Shown: piece by piece, positions 59,333-64,000 of the stretch
How positions within the stretch are numbered: position 1 is the first letter of the stretch
Layout: every line of letters starts with the position of its first letter
Origin: Trichoderma breve
Taxonomy: Eukaryota; Ascomycota; Sordariomycetes; Hypocreales; Hypocreaceae
Reading direction: 5' to 3'
DNA length: 64,000 nucleotides
Assembly: GCF_028502605.1 (NCBI RefSeq)
Contig: NC_079234.1
Location: 186,001-250,000, forward strand
Notes under the pieces: generated by a model
Databases searched by the model: none
Seen by the model: only the letters and a program-made list of their open reading frames with translations
What the model was told of the DNA's origin: nothing
Position numbers and translations under genes: made by a program

Positions 59333-60292
59333 ATGAAAGCCGTTCAAATCCTAGGCAGTCAAAATGATCACCGCATCATTCTATCAGACACCCTGCCTCG
59401 GCCATCTCCCACCGGACAACAGGTTCTTATCAAGGTTCATGCCGCTGGAATCACGGCGGACGAAGTCATTTGGCCTGAGCTATATGCTTCTTCGAACAGA
59501 GTTCCAGGACATGACATATCCGGCACAGTCGATGCCCTCGGGCCTCAGTACAGTGGACCGCTCTCTGTTGGGCAAAGCGTTTATGCAATGATTGATGCAG
59601 ACGCTCCGCAGGGAGGCCAGTCAGAATACGCCATTGCTATGCCAAATGAGATAGCCGTCAAACCCTCATCCATTTCTCATGCGGAAGCATCAGCCCTTCC
59701 AATCCCGGCATTGACGGCTTGGGAAGCAATCTTCAAACGCGCGAATCTGGACAAAGGCAGCAAAATTCTTGTAACAGGGGCTTCAGGAGCTGTTGGTGTC
59801 ATGTTGGTGCAGATGGCGAAGAAGCTTCTTAATGCAGAGGTCATTGGCCTAGCTTCTTCTTCAAACCACGCTATGTTGGCAGAGTTAGGGGCAGATCAGG
59901 TCTTGGACTACAACAATACTAATTGGCACGATGAGATTCACGGCGTGGATGCAGTTTTTGATACCGTTGGAGGGGAAACATTGACCAAGACCTGGAGTAC
60001 AGTGAAAGAGACTGGCATCATCGTAACAGTAGGGGACCCAGCCCCAGCATGGGCTTTCGACAGGGGACAGCCTGAAGAATTACAGAAGCATCCGGAAGTT
60101 CGGTGGTTACACTTTATTGTTTCTCCCGACGGCGATACTCTTTCTAAGGTAGCCTCACTTATAGACGATGGTACTCTGAAGCCCATTCCTGCTGTAGCCT
60201 TTGAAGTGGAAGAAGCGGTGGAGGCCTGGAAATTTGCAGCACAAAGAGGCAGGAAAGGAAAAGCGGTGATCAAATTCGTCGCTGGAAAATAA
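59333..60292 (+). CDS. Zinc-independent quinone oxidoreductase / MDR family reductase
   Basis: NADPH-dependent medium-chain reductase of 319 aa in one exon. The N-terminal GroES-like part has VLIKVHAAGITADEVIWP and RVPGHDISGTV. The Rossmann part has ILVTGASGAVGVMLVQMAKKL with the nucleotide-binding glycine run, then LGADQVLDY and VFDTVGG. The C-terminus ends GRKGKAVIKFV, as in bacterial/fungal NADP-dependent quinone reductases. The zinc-binding cysteines of classical alcohol dehydrogenases are absent. It sits tail to tail (44 bp) with a Zn2Cys6 regulator and is divergent from the cupin. Confidence 0.93.
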   Translation: MKAVQILGSQNDHRIILSDTLPRPSPTGQQVLIKVHAAGITADEVIWPELYASSNRVPGHDISGTVDALGPQYSGPLSVGQSVYAMIDADAPQGGQSEYAIAMPNEIAVKPSSISHAEASALPIPALTAWEAIFKRANLDKGSKILVTGASGAVGVMLVQMAKKLLNAEVIGLASSSNHAMLAELGADQVLDYNNTNWHDEIHGVDAVFDTVGGETLTKTWSTVKETGIIVTVGDPAPAWAFDRGQPEELQKHPEVRWLHFIVSPDGDTLSKVASLIDDGTLKPIPAVAFEVEEAVEAWKFAAQRGRKGKAVIKFVAGK

Positions 60293-60336
60293 GCATGCGG
60301 TGGTTGGCCGCGAATTCTTTCAAGTAGCTACGCTAT

Positions 60337-62242
60337 TCATATATTTTCCATCAAATTTCCCCAGTCTTTGCCCATGTCTGCTACATTGATCTCTTGTGAC
60401 AGCCCATCGTCGAAAGCTATCTCTTCAAAACTTGGCATAGCCTGTATTGATGGGAAATCGATCCGCCCAGCACCGTCTTGTTGGTCAAGAACCACTCTTG
60501 CCATTAGCTTCATCTCTTCTGACCAGTGTCGTGCCTGCGACCATATTCTTGCGAATGCCTTCAGTATGCCTAAGAATACCCGAATTCGATCTTTGGCATG
60601 CGCTAACTCGGAGCCTGTCAAGATGTGCTCACAACCAGACAAATAAGTGGCCACGGCTAATGATCCCATACACATGACGAAGGGGCTATGTGTTAGTGGT
60701 GAAGAGGAGGCGGTAAGCAAATCAACAAAATTCTTTGCCGCATTAATTGCTTTGTGCGTATGCCTATCTTGATGCTGTTCTTCAGCACTCAGAACTTCGG
60801 CAGGAAGCGGTGGTGCATATTTTGAGCATAGAAGTTCCATTGTAGTGTAGTGTAGCATCGATCTTGGCCGATGTAAATGAGTAGATGTACTACATGGTTG
60901 CCGTTAGCTTAAAGTAAAACAAGCTCGGTATAAGAGAAGAGGGGGGAAATGAGCTCTTTCTCGGGATATTCTCACGTATTTATTGCCATATGAGCCTTGA
61001 ATAGCACTTCATCCAATGTCCCATCGGATTGAACAGGGTCGCGCTTCGCCTGTGGCAAATGCAAATCCCAGCTCATCAAATTTGCTTCAGCGTTCTTCAC
61101 CAAAGAATAGGCGGACTTGTTCGCAATGTCACCAGCAGCTAACGTTGTCCCAAGGATCCGAGTGGCATCGATGAGATATGCAAAGGAGGAAAAGCTGTCA
61201 TCGCTGTCATCAAACCCACGATTGTCGTACTCACGAAGCGTCCGAGGCTGAGGTATCATCTTAGGCGTAGTCAGTATAAAGAGAGCCACACTACATGAAG
61301 GTTGGTATTATTATGCCTTACCCCTGTAACATAAACCTTTTCTTCGCAGGGAATTTCAACATCTGTATCTACTCCCCAAGATGTGAATGTAGGCAGGTGG
61401 CGAATGCCGGCGAAAAGCGCGTCAATCACATAGAGCTCCCACCAGGTGCGTCGCCAGCTTTCCTCCAAAACTTTATCCCCGTGACCACAGCGAGAAGCAA
61501 AATCTCGCCGATGAATGCCTATCTCCAGGCCCATAGTTTTTGCCCTTTCGAGATACATCGCGGCTCTCTCATTCTCACCCGACCATTCCAGAGTGAGGGC
61601 TAGAAGCATCAAAGCTTGAACATTAAACCCATGAGGCGCAAGTTGACTCCCAAGAGCCTGCTCGGCTTGTTGCTTATAATTGTTTGCCAGCGAGTCGTGA
61701 GTATATAGAGAACCAATAAAGGCAATCATCAGAACCAATCCATAGCTGAAATCTGGGGTTTTCTCAAAGTGACGCATCAAGTGCGCTTGCGGTAGGATGA
61801 ATGGATGGCCCGGGAAAAAGAACTTATAAAACCCGTCGACTGGCCTAGTGGAAAGAAGATCATTGTCCGCAAACACATTTGGCCTCAGAGTATTGCTGGA
61901 CGCGACAAAGGTTGGCAGAGGGCTCGATGGCCCTGAAGGCAACCGAGGTTCCTCAGAAAGATGACTCTGTTGATATACTGCTGGGATGTCTCTGGCCTCT
62001 ACCGCCATTGAGTCATCGTTGTGATGCTCCGAGGGCACCAACTTTTCGGCTTCAGCGTGTCTCCGGCGGCTCCGCCGTAAATCCATATAGACACATGTTT
62101 TGTGTAAGTTGCGGCATCTTGAGCAGGTCGGCACGATGGCATCGCACCGCAGATGCTGGTTACGGCACTCGGTGCATGCTATCGTAACTCGCCCCTTGAT
62201 CCTCTTCTCGCCGCGTTTTGGCGTGGTCATTTCACCTTCCAT
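60337..62242 (-). CDS. Zn2Cys6 transcription factor with fungal_trans domain
   Basis: Nuclear regulator of 585 aa in three exons (62242-61322, 61259-60976, 60889-60337; 1758 nt). The zinc cluster near residues 23-51 is CTECRNQHLRCDAIVPTCSRCRNLHKTC in sense (first Cys in IACTEC, last in HKTC), followed by a basic RRSRRRH run. The middle domain has GHPFILPQAHLMRHF, LALTLEWSGENERAAMYLERA, ESWRRTWWELYVIDALFAG and LHRPRSMLHY across the last splice. Its stop lies 44 bp from the stop of the quinone oxidoreductase. Targets are unknown; the cupin/reductase pair is the nearest candidate. Confidence 0.92.
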
Positions 62243-62660
62243 TTCAAGGCGTGATGAAGACGATAGCTTGGGCGATGCAGCGTCGGCCGAAAATTTAAGT
62301 ATTTGGGCTCTCTGACAGTGCTGCGGCGACCCGAGATACTGTCCTGCCCCGCCACTTTCGAATTACAGCACCAAAAGTTGTCGACTGAGGTCCATGAGTG
62401 AGCGCGTGTAATCATTCGCTCCGGTGCTACAAGACAATGCCGAGAGATATGTTACAGCAATCACCAAATGTTCATTCGCCTAGAATTATTCCAGCTACTG
62501 AATCTTTAGAGTATCAACCATTTATCGTAAAATTCTAGAAGCCATCTATCTTTCTAATGCCAGTAAAGTCTTGCTCTATGTCTAATCTACTGCGCAACAC
62601 GCTCTATAAATTGCACCCTTTCTACCATAGTAACGCCAAAAATGTCAATTCCCATATTGC
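62243..62660. other. Intergenic 0.42 kb
   Basis: 5' region of the Zn2Cys6 gene and 3' region of the methyltransferase gene. No other feature recognised. Confidence 0.45.
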
Positions 62661-63824
62661 TCACGCCCATCCAATTCTAAAGAGTTTGTAACCAACTTCG
62701 TCGGCTCGCCCAACGCTATCCTTCTTGTCAATCCACCGATTATCCAAAATTTTCAGATATCGGCTGCCATTCATGTCAGATAGGCTTGGCTTGGTGAATA
62801 TGCTTTCTATCGAATCACATACACCCGCAAACTTGCCATTAGGTCTGATAGAAACCATCAACCAAAAGACACCGTCCGGCGTGAGTAAAGAAGCAGCGCA
62901 ATTACGAAGCCATCGCGCATGCTCCACGGCATAGACAACATCTGCTGCCACGAGGATGTCTGCAGGTACGTCTAATGGAGGTGCACACCAATCAAGATGA
63001 GCCACCTGCACCATTGCTGTAGATCCTTCCTTGTAATGGGACGCTTCATTCTTTTCCAGGTTCTTTAGCACGGTGGGGTGATAGTCGGTTGCAACAATAG
63101 ACGGTACTGAATCGGTGATCGTTGGTAACAGACTTGCAAGCACCAGGCTGACAAGGCCTGTTCCGGCACCAAGCTCAACAATTCGAGTAGAGGAATCAAG
63201 TGCTCTCGTGGTCGCCAGAAAATCCATGGGCGCAGTGCAAAACATCTGAGAGAATGCGATGGAGGCTCCCCAAGTTTGCAGGCCAACATCGGTGTGGTCT
63301 TCGCCGGTTTGCATGGGAGTATCATAAAGATCAACCACAAAGGTTTCGGCGCCGTTGCCAGTTGAGAACTGGAATCGGCGCGTCATGCCGGGATCTTCAT
63401 CGGGCGTGTTGGAGTCATCCTCGGGGGAAGTGAAATACGATAGCAGTGAGCATGCAGCATCCACAAACTCGTCGCGTATGTCATCGCTCAGAGGGAACTC
63501 CCAGGCTTGTCCAATGAATCCGGTGAGCCAGCGCACGGCAAAGTCGCGCTCTATCGGGTCCAGATACAGAGGGATCGCCTTGCCGGCCTTGGATGCCTCA
63601 TCAGCTTCCGTTTCAGACGCATAACCTGAATCTAGTGCGGAGGCATCTTGGTTGTGACTGGCTGACTCCAGCTCAAGCACTGGCGGGATTGGATACAAAG
63701 TAAATTCATGAATCCGACGCAGAGCTTGCCGTGCCTGAGCCTCTGTGAGACTAGTCGATTTCCTGAGGGGTGGCAGACTTAGAGACAGCGGAACCAGGGG
63801 AGTCTCCACAACAGGCATCCCCAT
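62661..63824 (-). CDS. Class I SAM methyltransferase, METTL21/EFM-like
   Basis: Predicted 387-aa intronless protein of the Methyltransf_16 (protein-lysine methyltransferase) type. An N-terminal helical extension (residues 1-170) precedes the catalytic part. LQTWGASIAFSQMF leads into motif I IVELGAGTGLVSLVLASLL (SAM binding). The acidic loop is IVATDYHPTVL, and the post-I region is DWCAPPLDVPADILVAADVVYAVEHARWL. Fungal homologues methylate translation factors or act on unknown proteins. The start is ATG 63824, in agreement with the family-type N-terminal segment TPLVPLSLSLPPL. Confidence 0.9.
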   Translation of the reverse strand: MGMPVVETPLVPLSLSLPPLRKSTSLTEAQARQALRRIHEFTLYPIPPVLELESASHNQDASALDSGYASETEADEASKAGKAIPLYLDPIERDFAVRWLTGFIGQAWEFPLSDDIRDEFVDAACSLLSYFTSPEDDSNTPDEDPGMTRRFQFSTGNGAETFVVDLYDTPMQTGEDHTDVGLQTWGASIAFSQMFCTAPMDFLATTRALDSSTRIVELGAGTGLVSLVLASLLPTITDSVPSIVATDYHPTVLKNLEKNEASHYKEGSTAMVQVAHLDWCAPPLDVPADILVAADVVYAVEHARWLRNCAASLLTPDGVFWLMVSIRPNGKFAGVCDSIESIFTKPSLSDMNGSRYLKILDNRWIDKKDSVGRADEVGYKLFRIGWA

Positions 63825-64000
63825 CGTAAAGGCACTGCTTCAGTGGAAGCCAGACTGGTTTTGCTGGCAAAAGAAATGTTTACAGAGGTGATTTTCTTCC
63901 CCTTTTCTTCCCTCTTCACCGTTTCTATAGTGGAGAGGCCCTTCGCCCCTCTGACATCCGTGCAACTAGCCCACGTGGGCCCCGTTTGCTGGCTTGTGAA

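Noticed and set aside
1..64000. tRNA, rRNA or CRISPR arrays
   Set aside because: No tRNA B-box/cloverleaf pattern or regularly spaced repeats noticed by eye; CRISPR not expected in a fungal genome.
4..64000. Secondary-metabolite biosynthetic cluster
   Set aside because: A P450, reductases, transporters and regulators are present, but no backbone synthase is visible anywhere in the window.

Overview
The window looks like nuclear DNA of a filamentous ascomycete, most likely a Trichoderma (Hypocreales). Genes carry many short introns (about 48-117 bp) with fungal GTAAGT / CTAAC / YAG signals. The secreted enzymes are Trichoderma-like: a GH45 endoglucanase close to T. reesei EGV/Cel45A, and a beta-1,6-glucanase-type GH5. 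Several regulators are Zn2Cys6 or C2H2 with a fungal-specific middle domain. For nearly every spliced gene I rebuilt the exons by hand. Where I list exon boundaries, the coding lengths sum to a multiple of three. No homology search was possible, so family names rest on recognised motifs.

Left part (1-16.1 kb): a C2H2/fungal_trans regulator diverges from a short-chain dehydrogenase. An amidase, an Old Yellow Enzyme and an Mtr-type amino-acid transporter follow, and together these could be a small catabolic group. Then come the cellulase egl5 with four GGCTAA boxes upstream, a NodB-type deacetylase, a beta-carbonic anhydrase and an APH-like kinase.

Centre (16-35.6 kb): a PH-CNH protein that looks like the C-terminal part of a Rom2-type RhoGEF without its DH and DEP domains; a long gene-free stretch; an alpha-glucoside-type MFS permease; a HET-domain gene with a frameshift near its start; a GPI-anchored secreted protein; a GH5 beta-glucanase; a pepsin-like protease; and a GST.

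Right part (35.6-64 kb): a CYP504-type P450 convergent with a monocarboxylate-type MFS; a GH28 pectinase with altered active-site motifs; an aldehyde dehydrogenase; an eight-exon amino-acid permease; a TIGR04076 protein; a Zn2Cys6 regulator divergent from an aldo-keto reductase with an unusual N-terminal domain; a Thr-rich secreted protein; a cupin; a quinone oxidoreductase; a second Zn2Cys6 regulator; and a protein-lysine methyltransferase-like gene at the edge.

The layout is an accessory, secretome- and catabolism-rich stretch with large intergenic gaps (up to 2.9 kb), not a single large biosynthetic cluster. No polyketide synthase, NRPS or terpene synthase is present. The most unusual molecular features are three GC-AG introns, a 13-nt micro-exon, the DH-less RhoGEF derivative, the frameshifted HET gene and the GH28 with substituted catalytic motifs.
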